Source of the DNA: Stephanodiscus triporus
Taxonomy: Eukaryota > Bacillariophyta > Thalassiosirophyceae > Thalassiosirales > Thalassiosiraceae
Length of the DNA: 10,617 nt
Direction of reading: 5' to 3'
NCBI GenBank assembly: GCA_036939755.1
Contig: JALLAZ010001816.1
Span: 1 to 10,617 of the forward strand
The notes below the pieces were generated by a model. It was not told where the DNA came from, searched no databases, and saw only the letters and a program-made list of their open reading frames with translations. This document shows, in pieces, positions 1-6,542 of this stretch. Positions within the stretch are counted from its first letter, which is position 1; every line of letters begins with the position of its first letter. The position numbers and the translations under genes were made by a program.

Positions 1-80
1 TAATCTGCTGGCCACGATGCTTATGCAGTGACATTTTACCTATTTTCCCTACAAAAATACCATACTCTATTTTCTTTATT

Positions 81-89
81 TTTCCCGCC
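81..89 (+). promoter_or_regulatory. Possible E2F-type site upstream of the SANT gene
   Basis: The nine bases TTTCCCGCC match the classical E2F/DP binding consensus. They lie about 160 bases upstream of the start codon of the SANT-domain gene, in a pyrimidine-rich, AT-leaning 5' region that holds no ORF of its own. Diatoms do have E2F/DP factors, and a cell-cycle link would suit a chromatin protein. A single match to a short motif is weak evidence, so this is only a candidate. Nothing else recognisable was seen between 1 and 248. Confidence 0.2.
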
Positions 90-248
90 AAGGCCATCCA
101 GTCCCGCCTGTGACTCATCTCCTCTTCCCTAACCCTCTCCTCTGTCCCCCCCTCCGATCCAACGACCCCTCATTGAACATTGACGATCGGTCTCTCTAGT
201 CGTCACATCTATGCTCTCATCGCTCTGTGATTCTTCCATCCGACCATT

Positions 249-641
249 ATGTCCTCCATCGATCTTTCTGATGACGACGACGGCCATGACGAAGACGATG
301 CCGTGGACGTCGCGGGCGTGGTCGACGGCAAAAAACGGAGACACCTCGGCGAGGTTAAAGATGGCCACGGAAACGTCACGAAGAGGAGGAGGCTGGGGGA
401 GTCGTCCGAGGGATCGTCGTCGTCGAGCGATGACGGCGGCGACGACGAAGACGACGACGTCGACGCGGGAGGAGGGGGGGGGCAATCCTCACGCGAGCAT
501 GTCATTCCTCCGTGGTCGGCGCGTCGGAATCTGGAATTCGGGCGAGGGGGAGGGGGAGGGGGGACGAGCACGAACGACGCGTCGTCCAGCGGAAGGGGCA
601 ATGCCGTCCCGACCGACTGCGACGACGGTCAGAGGAGACAC

Positions 642-674
<33 letters not shown>

Positions 675-1190
675 CCTCAACGTCGTTGGCGATCGCACCA
701 GATAGCCGAGGATTACATCTCCCTCGCGTCGTCCGTCACCCTCCCCCCGACGCACCTCGGCCCGTTCGGGTACGTTCCGTCGACGGGACGATACCCCATC
801 GAGCAGGTAACGACCTTGGGATACCTGACGTCCCCCCTCCGGCGTCCGCATTCCGTCGTCGAACGGTGGAATCCGTACGAGATATCCCTCTTCGAGGGCG
901 CGCTGGCGTTGCACGGCAAGGTCTTTCACACAATACAGAAATCGATCGGTACGAAGAATACGAAGGAAATTATCGAATTTTACTACGTCTGGAAGAAGAC
1001 CAGTCACGGACGACGGTGGAAGAATTCGTTCGTTAAGGAGATCGCGGAGGATAGCAATAGTGACGACGACGACAACGACGGAGACAACGACAGAAAAAAG
1101 GGCGGCGGCGGCGGCGGCGAGGGTGGGAAGAATGTCGATGGGGTAGGTGGCGGCGATGGCGGTGTCGTGGGGGGACGGGGGAAAGGTTGA
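249..1190 (+). CDS. SANT/Myb-like domain chromatin protein (MIER/MTA-like SANT)
   Basis: This 313-residue protein is probably nuclear. Residues 207-258 form a SANT domain: it opens with W207, has the pattern NPYEISLFEGALALHGK, then FHTIQ, and ends with FYYVWKKTSHGRRW. The F-YY-WKK ending is the signature of SANT domains in the MIER, MTA and RCOR co-repressor group, which dock histone deacetylases; that role here is inferred from the family. Residues 1-20 are acidic. Two basic clusters, K28-R31 and K45-R48, look like a nuclear localisation signal. Residues 50-145 are Ser/Asp/Gly-rich, and the C-terminal 45 residues are Asp- then Gly-rich. Residues about 150-206 are ordered-looking, but I do not recognise a canonical ELM2 domain there. 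The start at 249 is the first ATG after an in-frame TGA at 228-230. Single exon. Triplet-driven composition gives long antisense ORFs, which were discarded. Confidence 0.85.
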
Positions 1191-1210
1191 GGAGTACATA
1201 ATATATTAAA

Positions 1211-1228
1211 TTGTTGTTGTTGTTGTTG
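1211..1228 (+). repeat. (TTG)6 microsatellite
   Basis: There are six perfect TTG units just downstream of the SANT gene stop codon, probably in its 3' UTR, followed by TG and a run of seven T. Confidence 0.9.
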
Positions 1229-1632
1229 TGTTTTTTTCGTATTCACAAACAATGCTATCCTTCACTGTCTTTCATTTGCAGACCTCATGGTGAGGAATCT
1301 TCTCTTGGTAGTACCTGTATGTCTTTCTCTTTCTTCTATCCCTTGAAGCTATGATGTACGGCCTGTGACAACTAGATATTCAAAAATTTCGGCAGTCACC
1401 CAGTCTGAACTATTTTTTTGAACACACGCCACGCAATTGAAAACGGTGGGTACACTTATCTACTCCTCATTTAAGCGTGTGTATGGTACGTGAACACTAA
1501 CATTGTTTTTCGACTTTTTTTGTATTCTCACTGTGTGTTACCGATAGTAGGTATCCTCTAGGCTACTCCAGCTCACAACTTAGTCTATCATCCTAGAGTA
1601 GATAGGTAGGTATCGCTAGTACCATGAGTACG

Positions 1633-1677
1633 ATGGGATTCTGACAGGCTATGAGCCTAATAACATGGGATTCTGAC
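1633..1677 (+). repeat. 13-base direct repeat with a 32-base period
   Basis: ATGGGATTCTGAC occurs at 1633-1645 and again at 1665-1677. Between the copies is the small palindrome AGGCT-ATG-AGCCT (1646-1658), then TAATAAC. A related string, AGGCTAAGAGC followed by AATAAC, comes again at 1703-1722 inside the dispersed repeat copy. The border of that repeat therefore looks partly duplicated in tandem. Confidence 0.75.
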
Positions 1678-1752
1678 GCTAACAAAAATATATCTTAGTT
1701 GTAGGCTAAGAGCGCAATAACACATCTGTTAAGTCCCGACCGCCCCGGAAGT
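1675..1752 (-). repeat. Dispersed repeat, copy A (hairpin plus T-rich end)
   Basis: Read on the minus strand, this copy contains GGCGGTCGGGACTTAA, then a TTATTG block. A hairpin with stem TCTTAG/CTAAGA and a 7-base loop follows (stem arms at 1706-1711 and 1693-1698), and then ATATATTTTTG. The same order of blocks occurs at 4724-4807 on the plus strand, so the two copies face each other as an inverted pair about 3 kb apart. They differ by a 5-base insertion (CTTAA or equivalent) and scattered substitutions, while the stem is kept and the loop varies. It ends about 100 bases upstream of the ATG at 1855. It could be a SINE- or MITE-like repeat, or the terminal repeat of a larger element. Confidence 0.7.
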
Positions 1753-1854
1753 AACCATGACATATATCTAATCTCAAATGAGGAGAACATCGAACGACCA
1801 TGACTGAGGACAAACCGTTTCTCAGTTGACGCAAATGCGAACAACAAAAATATA

Positions 1855-2457
1855 ATGTCGAGCAATATTCTGACTATCAGCATTAGCACGGGGGTAACGG
1901 CGGGAGGCGGCGAGGACAATAATGACAAGAAAAAAACAGCTTATTCGGTCACAATCGCGGCATTCGGGATCATGTCCTTGATCTACACAATCTGGTTTGT
2001 CGTTGTCATCGTTCGGACTGGTAAAGCTAATGAATGGCAATTTTATATCCCGGGTCTCATGTTGGGGGTTGGTTTGCAAGTGGTTGTGATCATAGTTTCG
2101 GTGTTGTCCGTGTTGCAGTTTTTTTGGCATTCGCGACGACAGAGCTGCTTCTGCTGCAATTTTGATTGGCTGTACTTTGCAATGGTGACATTGGGCTTTG
2201 TTGCCATGGTGATGTACATGCTCTGTTACATACCCCTCGATGCCAATTCGTCTACCTGGATATGGTTAGGTCTCTGGGTACCGTGGGGTATCATTTCTCT
2301 CGTGGCATGTTGCTTACCGTTCTGTTGCGCATGGCCATCCTCCCAACATCTGGCAGCGGAGGACCAGGGAAATAGCAAGGATCCAGCTCTTGAGGCCGTG
2401 ATATCCCTCGATGAAGAAGGCGGAGGGGTAATTTCTGGTGTCGGAGATGATAAATGA
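1855..2457 (+). CDS. Four-pass integral membrane protein, unknown family
   Basis: This 200-residue protein is not recognised as a named family. Four hydrophobic segments are clear at about residues 30-53, 63-90, 104-127 and 134-160. The N-terminus is short and polar, with a DNNDKKK cluster just before the first segment, and the C-terminal tail is acidic (about residues 161-200). The loop after segment 2 is basic and Cys-rich (WHSRR, then C98, C100, C101), and segment 4 ends in paired cysteines (C152/C153, C157/C158). By the positive-inside rule that loop and both termini would be cytosolic. The cysteines near membrane borders are possible palmitoylation sites, which is inference. The four-helix layout recalls MARVEL or tetraspan proteins, but no diagnostic motif was seen. 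The start is the first ATG after an in-frame TGA at 1801-1803 and follows an A-rich leader. Single exon with balanced codon use, unlike the GC-rich genes beside it. Confidence 0.8.
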   Translation: MSSNILTISISTGVTAGGGEDNNDKKKTAYSVTIAAFGIMSLIYTIWFVVVIVRTGKANEWQFYIPGLMLGVGLQVVVIIVSVLSVLQFFWHSRRQSCFCCNFDWLYFAMVTLGFVAMVMYMLCYIPLDANSSTWIWLGLWVPWGIISLVACCLPFCCAWPSSQHLAAEDQGNSKDPALEAVISLDEEGGGVISGVGDDK

Positions 2458-2735
2458 TTACGGACCATCCATTCTGCTTGGAAGCATTCTAAGTGTAAAC
2501 AAAACTCTATCAGACCCAAAATAATATGTGCACACATTGGTTAATGATGACTCAAACTAAAAAAACTTTAACATTCATTCTCGAATCCTTCATCCACGGT
2601 GCGATGGTAATTCCGAGGTCGATAATAGTAGTCACAGGAGGAGGGGGAGCGCGTATCGTTGTTCGTGTTCGGGTCGGCGGGTTCCTTTTTTCGTCGTCCG
2701 ACGGAGCCGAGGCCAGCTTGGCCCCCTTCGCCCAT

Positions 2736-2759
2736 CCCCCCCCCCCCCCCCCCCCCCCC
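2736..2759 (+). repeat. Poly-C tract, 24 C
   Basis: An uninterrupted run of 24 C on the plus strand. The true length in the organism may differ, since such tracts are hard to sequence and assemble. Confidence 0.85.
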
Positions 2760-3014
2760 TCCCGCGCCATCCCGATCGGGAAACGGTCGGGCCGAACCTC
2801 GGCGTCGTTTCGTCCCTCTCCTCCCATGCCCTCCCCCATCCCTCCCCTCCCCTTCCCTCACCCCAAAATCCGGATCCTCCGACGAAATCGGCATCATCGA
2901 GAACGCGTTTCGTGGTGTGCAAATCTCGTACCATCGCTGCCCCCTATATATACCGCTTGTCGAAGGTATATACCGGCGTCCTCCACGCGCGGCGCGAAAA
3001 AAACGATGTATCGT

Positions 3015-3032
3015 CCCCCCCCCTGGGGGGGG
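3015..3032. repeat. C9-T-G8 palindromic homopolymer
   Basis: Nine C, one T and eight G follow directly on one another, so the sequence can fold back on itself almost perfectly. On the minus strand the C run ending in AG looks like a pyrimidine tract and splice acceptor. Confidence 0.85.
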
Positions 3033-3083
3033 TTGGATCCGAATATAATACATGCCACACACCACGCCCTCACCCCGCCGCCC

Positions 3084-3138
3084 GGGGGGGGGGGGGGGGG
3101 GGGGGGGGCCAAGGCCTCGTCCCCCCCCCCCCCCCCCC
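3084..3138. repeat. G25 / C18 foldback with a 12-base loop
   Basis: A run of 25 G (3084-3108) is separated by 12 bases (CCAAGGCCTCGT) from a run of 18 C (3121-3138). The strand could form an 18-base-pair all-G:C hairpin. Alternatively the G run could form quadruplexes and the C run i-motifs. A further G9 tract lies at 3154-3162. Confidence 0.85.
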
Positions 3139-3205
3139 TCCCGTCCGAGGAGTGGGGGGGGGTCGGGGGCGCTACGCACGCCGTTCGTCGTCGTTCGACC
3201 GACGA

Positions 3206-3497
3206 TTACGGTCGGCCGCGGAGGTCTCGTCGTCGTAGTCGTCTTCGTCGATCGCGACGTGCGCCGCCCCCGACCGACGACGCGCTCCTCCTCCCGCCAT
3301 CGCCTTCGTCGCGATAACGATTCGCGTCCGCCTCGACGTCGTCGTCGTCGACGACGACGACGCGTTCGTCGGGGGAGGACTCGTCGGGAGGAGTCTTCGT
3401 CATCCCCCCTCCCGCGCCGCCGTCCCCCGAGCCCGTCGTCGTCGTCGTCGTGTCGGCTAATTCGTTTTCCCCCTCCTCGTCGTCGTCATATTCGGCG

Positions 3498-3530
<33 letters not shown>

Positions 3531-4003
3531 ATCCCCCCGCGGCCGTAATCGACGTCGCCGAGTATTTCGGCGTTGGCGGCGACCACGTCGTCGTCGCGCA
3601 CGATGACGTCGGACGGTACAACGACGTGTCGCTCGTCCAGGACGTCGTAATTGACGTTGCAGAACGAGATCGTGCCGAAGTACGCCCCGCCCACGCCAAC
3701 GCCAACAAATAATGACAGTCCCATCGCGAGCGGCACGAGGTGCCGCTGTTGTCGAAATGACGAACATGACGACGAAGACGACGATGAAGACGAAGACGAA
3801 GACGAAGACGACGAGCTGTGGTGGTGGTGGTGGTGGCGGTGGGCGCCGTTGCCGCCGACGCCGGCGCCCGTCGCTGCGGGGGGCACGGGCAAGGGCATTG
3901 GCGATAATGATAGGATAAGGCCGCTACTGCTGCCGTGGATGTTGTTATTGTTGTTATTTCGAGGCCTCAAAAACTTGCTCGGCGATCCTGGTCGATCGTC
4001 CAT
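3206..4003 (-). CDS. Single-pass membrane protein with Ser/His and acidic low-complexity regions; C-terminus uncertain
   Basis: As read, this is 265 residues of no recognised family. Residues 1-54 are Asn-, Ser- and Pro-rich. Residues 57-62 are six His and 63-79 are seventeen Ser. One hydrophobic segment at about 88-113 (starting HLVPLAMGLSLFVG) is a likely signal anchor. After it come an ordered-looking stretch (about 114-155, with CNVNYDVLDERHVV) and then long acidic runs (E162-E168, D173-E177, D219-D222) with six Thr. A type II topology with a lumenal acidic domain is inferred. The start is the first ATG after an in-frame TGA at 4034-4036. The final 17 residues turn abruptly Arg-rich, while another frame there is acidic (DEDDYDDETSAAD) and stays open to a TAG at 3172-3174. 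A frameshift, perhaps at the five-C run 3267-3271, or a missed intron is likely. The gene may continue into 2863-3022. Confidence 0.6.
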
Positions 4004-4723
4004 GGTCCTTGCGGGGATCCCGCCGGGCAGCTCTCATACCTTGCAACTGCACCTGCGTAGAGGGTTATCCTACCCTTTCGCCGGGGGGTGCGCGGTGTCG
4101 TCAGAATACTCTGTGTTGTGGATGAACGACATCAGAGAGTTCAGGCAGGAGTAAGTGGATGTCATTTTGTTCTGAAGCGGTTGAATTATTGTTGCCGTGA
4201 CTGGTTGATTTTTTTGTTACATCACGCTAGATAGGAGGGTAGCATAAAAATATTTTTATCATGCTTTCCAGTGCAACAATTATTGCAGTAATACCTTGCA
4301 AAACAACTGAAGTGTGTAACGGTTTTCCTACCAATGAAAGGGATTCCGCGTGCATGTAGAAATATGGTATTTCCATTTTATCTAGTAGAAGCTAGGGCTT
4401 TAATTCTAGAAAATACTACTTTGGTAGAATAACGGTATTAACTCGAAGATAATACCATAGTAGATATTGATTTACTATGTCGATACCTACGATACGAATT
4501 GTACCGACGTAAAAGTGAAAAAAAAGGAGTATTTTTTGTACGTAGGAATAGTAGTCAGAAAAACCAAAATGGAGCTGGAAATCCCCCCATATCTCTGTAA
4601 CTAGATACTCAAGATAAAAAAGCTTATGCTGTGGCTCAGCATAGATAGATCCGATACAGTCCAGCTGCGCCTCTCAGCTTTTTAGGCTCTCACGACTCTC
4701 ATGACACTGGTGACTGGATGGCA
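4004..4723. other. Intergenic region, AT-rich with small hairpins
   Basis: The first 150 bases should be the 5' UTR and promoter of the reverse gene starting at 4003; no TATA-like element is convincing. No coding sequence is supported from 4155 to 4723. Perfect inverted repeats with short loops are clustered here. They are GGTATTA/TAATACC (4434-4440, 4450-4456), CATAGTA/TACTATG (4456-4462, 4473-4479) and TATGCTG/CAGCATA (4625-4631, 4637-4643). A longer-range pair is CCTACG (4486-4491) with CGTAGG (4540-4545). Confidence 0.55.
4434..4479. repeat. Two back-to-back 7-base-pair hairpins
   Basis: GGTATTA (4434-4440) pairs perfectly with TAATACC (4450-4456) across a 9-base loop. From the last base of that arm, CATAGTA (4456-4462) pairs with TACTATG (4473-4479) across a 10-base loop. 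Two abutting perfect stems in an AT-rich background could be a remnant of a mobile element end or a 5' UTR structure. The function is unknown. Confidence 0.55.
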
Positions 4724-4807
4724 TTACTTCCACGGCGGTCGGGACTTAACTTAACAGAGTGAGTTATTGAGTTCTTAGCCAAAAGCTAAGATTTTTTTTT
4801 CAGCGAC
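4724..4807 (+). repeat. Dispersed repeat, copy B (hairpin followed by T9)
   Basis: The order of blocks on the plus strand is TTACTTCC, GGCGGTCGGGACTTAAC, then AGTGAGTTATTGAG. A perfect hairpin TCTTAGC/GCTAAGA with a 5-base loop follows (4773-4779, 4785-4791), running straight into ATTTTTTTTT and then CAGCGAC. Copy A at 1675-1752 is the same in reverse orientation. A stem followed by an oligo-T run resembles a Pol III stop or the tail of a SINE, though I find no clear A/B box. As an inverted pair, A and B could instead be terminal repeats enclosing the two membrane-protein genes; no target duplication outside the pair was found to support that. Confidence 0.7.
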
Positions 4808-4961
4808 GCTCTCTAAAAGTGTTGAAGATCGGAGTCAAATTTTTTCAAGAAAGATTTTCCAAGGGAAGAAATCCTTGAGAAATTTACCCTAATAATCCTA
4901 ACTTTCTCAAGTGTATATTCTTCCAAGGAAAATATACAACACACATGCAAGTGCGACGCTC
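4803..4961. mobile_element. Probable MITE/foldback element with 9-base target duplications
   Basis: GCGACGCTC occurs exactly at 4803-4811 and 4953-4961 and brackets 141 bases that contain no ORF. Inside, arms at about 4854-4882 and 4903-4933 are imperfect inverted copies of each other. The perfect 9-base core is CTTGAGAAA (4874-4882) with TTTCTCAAG (4903-4911), and a second conserved part is ATTTTCC-AAGG or CTTGG. A further stem GTATATT/AATATAC sits at 4913-4937, and GTGTTG recurs inverted near both ends. A 9-base duplication fits the Mutator-like (MULE) range of 8-11 bases; that assignment is inference. It carries no transposase and would be non-autonomous. The left duplication overlaps the outer end of repeat copy B. 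Confidence 0.5.
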
Positions 4962-5064
4962 GTCAAAAAATACAACCCCCCATACTCAACCACCCACCAG
5001 CTCTGTTTTAGGGCTTTTCTTCACCCTCATCAGAGCCCCCCTTCCTAACTGGATCTTGCAAACC

Positions 5065-6542
5065 CTAGGAACTTGTCTTACAATTACAAATTCCACGTAG
5101 TTTGCTCTTGAGATTGATGATGTTTCTGCTGCCGAAATGCTGGCCTATAGCCATTCGTTCGACAGCACAAAGTTGACAGGAGTTGACAGTCTTTGGTAGT
5201 TGCTGATTTCAGTAGGGAGATGGTGTTTGACCGCCAAATGATTTCAACCTCTAAATGAGATCGGCACCAATTGGAGACCTCTGCTCTTGTGTTGAATTGT
5301 AAATTCTTCAACTGAGAAAAAAGGTGTCAAGCAAGTGCTGAGCAGTTGTCTTGCTTGGGGTCAATTATCAGTGGGGATGCTTGGGCTTGGGTGGAATGTG
5401 GTGGTTTGTTGGATGGAGAATCAGGGAGCGGAATTTGTTTGGTGGAGTCATTGTTGGCGCTGGCGCCATTGATTGAATCCGTCAGGTCAGAATTTGCATG
5501 TGGACGTAGTCCCATTGTCAAATTTCTGGGGATATTGGTGTTGGCGCGGTCTTCGATGATGACACATAATGGTGGGGATTCAATTGGGATTGGGGCAGAT
5601 GGTTGTGCTGAGGGTGAGTCTTGCATCCCGAGGAATAGCAAGGAAACGCTTTGGTTATCGGTAGTCTGCGTGGAGGGTAGGGAAGATCCTACAGATCGAT
5701 TGGTTTGGTTAGAAGACAATATATACTGTAGAGCTTTGTCACCTCACCAATGTATTCTTGGACTCGCATTTTGATGAAATGCTGTAATTTTCCTATGGAA
5801 AAGCATTTGCAATTATTGTGAGCTCTGCACGAGATTTTATAAACGATGCCTGCCGTTTGGCAGGTGGTTTTGCCATCGCTGTATACACATTCCCCATTAG
5901 TTTTAAATCTAGTTAGGCAGTTGCAAGGCCGAAGCCCATAATCTGCATCAACAGCTCCATTGAGGAGTTTTTGATTTCCAAGCAATTTTTTGTGTAGATA
6001 TGTGTGCCGGCTGTAGATGACATGTGGACGTAGCCATTTCAGCTGGTACTAATTCCGTAAGCTTTTAATACGTTTGGAGATGGGTCTTTTCCTGATGCTC
6101 ACATATTTCACGATGAAGAGGGAATCCCGATGATAGATTGCTCGATCCCGTTTTTTGAGTCTAGCTGGGCCAGATTGAGAATTATCTTCGAGGACATCAC
6201 GGAGGGTACGCATTTTTTGGTCTGGTTTGAGTTGCCTGGCTACTATGCTGAGCGTGTCATGTTTGCCAGGATATGTATCGGAAATGCTCATGTCTGCATT
6301 GGCAGGGGTCATGGTGGTGAGGAATGCGAGGCGCAGTTCGACACCAGACAGGACAGCCAGTTTGTGGTTTTTGTGGTGATGAGGACTGTCTTGTGTTTTA
6401 GACACTTCACAAGTTCTCGCAGCTTCTTGTACACTTGAAAGTTCAGCCTGTCTTCTTCATCCCAAGATATTTTCACGTCAAGGTATGGGAAGGAGACTTC
6501 ACTGTAAATGCTGAAGCGGTGGAATTTTCCGATCCCTTCGAG
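5065..6542 (-). pseudogene. Broken, 5'-truncated retroelement ORF with GIY-YIG domain (Penelope-like)
   Basis: Read on the minus strand, the pieces in order are as follows. (1) 6542-6400: FPYLDVKISW, then LNFQVYKK, like the region after the reverse transcriptase palm. (2) 6405-6049: DSPHHHKNHKLAVLSGVELR. (3) After an in-frame TAG (6049-6051), the same frame to 5689: YSRHTYLHKKLLG, CNCLTRF, NGEC, then GIVYKISC, IGKLQHFIKMRVQEYIGE, a degenerate GIY-YIG endonuclease preceded by a Cys motif. (4) A shifted frame, 5719 to about 5175, with a TGA at 5327-5329 and then WCRSHLEVEIIW and NTISLLKSATTKDCQ. (5) A third frame, 5175-5065: LCAVERMAIGQHFGSRNII. The catalytic reverse transcriptase core (YxDD) is missing, so the copy is 5'-truncated. 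At least five lesions make it non-functional. Reverse transcriptase plus GIY-YIG points to Penelope-like elements. Confidence 0.75.
5171..5190 (-). other. 10-base tandem duplication disabling the retroelement ORF
   Basis: AGTTGACAGG is followed at once by AGTTGACAGT. On the minus strand this duplicates the codons for the end of the KDCQL motif and shifts the frame by one. Upstream of it, frame 4 reads TKDCQ; downstream, the conserved LCAVERMAI continues in another frame. It is a precisely placed inactivating lesion. Confidence 0.75.

Larger units (their letters stand above)
1191..1854. other. AT-rich intergenic region between the SANT and four-pass genes
   Basis: No convincing gene is present. 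The region should hold the 3' UTR of the SANT gene and the promoter of the four-pass membrane gene. It contains a (TTG)6 microsatellite at 1211-1228 and an inverted pair CTCTAGG/CCTAGAG at 1556-1562 and 1592-1598. It also has near-repeats of GTAGGTATC at 1547-1555 and 1606-1614, a 13-base direct repeat at 1633-1677, and the first copy of a dispersed repeat at 1675-1752. The decamer at 1606-1615 (GTAGGTATCG) recurs inverted at 4481-4490, hinting at more degraded shared repeat sequence between the two AT-rich regions. Confidence 0.6.
2458..3205. other. Low-complexity interval with homopolymer foldbacks and uncertain coding content
   Basis: This stretch lies between the convergent ends of the four-pass gene and the 4003-3206 gene. 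No ORF here can be defended by itself; the longest ones run through poly-C or poly-G. A non-repetitive core at about 2863-3022 (minus strand) reads sensibly in two frames. One ends at 2894 and contains GRYIVFFAPRVEDAG. The other contains GIYRGQRWYEICTPR and is followed by GGG/GTGAGG at 2863, a plausible splice donor. The minus-strand string of eight C followed by AG, ending at 3023, is a plausible acceptor. This may be a terminal exon of the neighbouring reverse gene, but the structure cannot be settled by eye. Confidence 0.45.

Noticed and set aside
211..705. 164-residue plus-strand ORF overlapping the start of the SANT gene
   Set aside because: It has a Thr/Arg repeat composition and no ordered segment; it is a frame shadow of the low-complexity N-terminus.
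489..1199. 236-residue ORF antisense to the SANT gene
   Set aside because: Its Arg and Val runs are the mirror of GAC/GTC/CGT triplets on the other strand, and the sense frame has a clear conserved domain.
2943..2974. TATATATA and GTATATA as TATA boxes
   Set aside because: They fall inside a possible coding exon and no start codon for a plausible gene lies at the right distance.
3425..3520. GTC and CTC repeats as a CRISPR-like or regulatory array
   Set aside because: These are plain microsatellite-like codon runs encoding Asp, Glu and Thr on the minus strand.
2526..3606. Plus-strand ORFs through the C- and G-rich region
   Set aside because: They consist mostly of Pro, Gly and Arg runs made by homopolymers and triplets, and overlap the better-supported reverse gene or no gene at all.
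4724..4807. Repeat copy B as a tRNA gene or intact Pol III gene
   Set aside because: There is a stem and a T9 run, but no cloverleaf and no convincing A or B box.
5346..5774. 142-residue plus-strand ORF
   Set aside because: It lies opposite the retroelement relic, whose minus-strand frames carry recognisable motifs.
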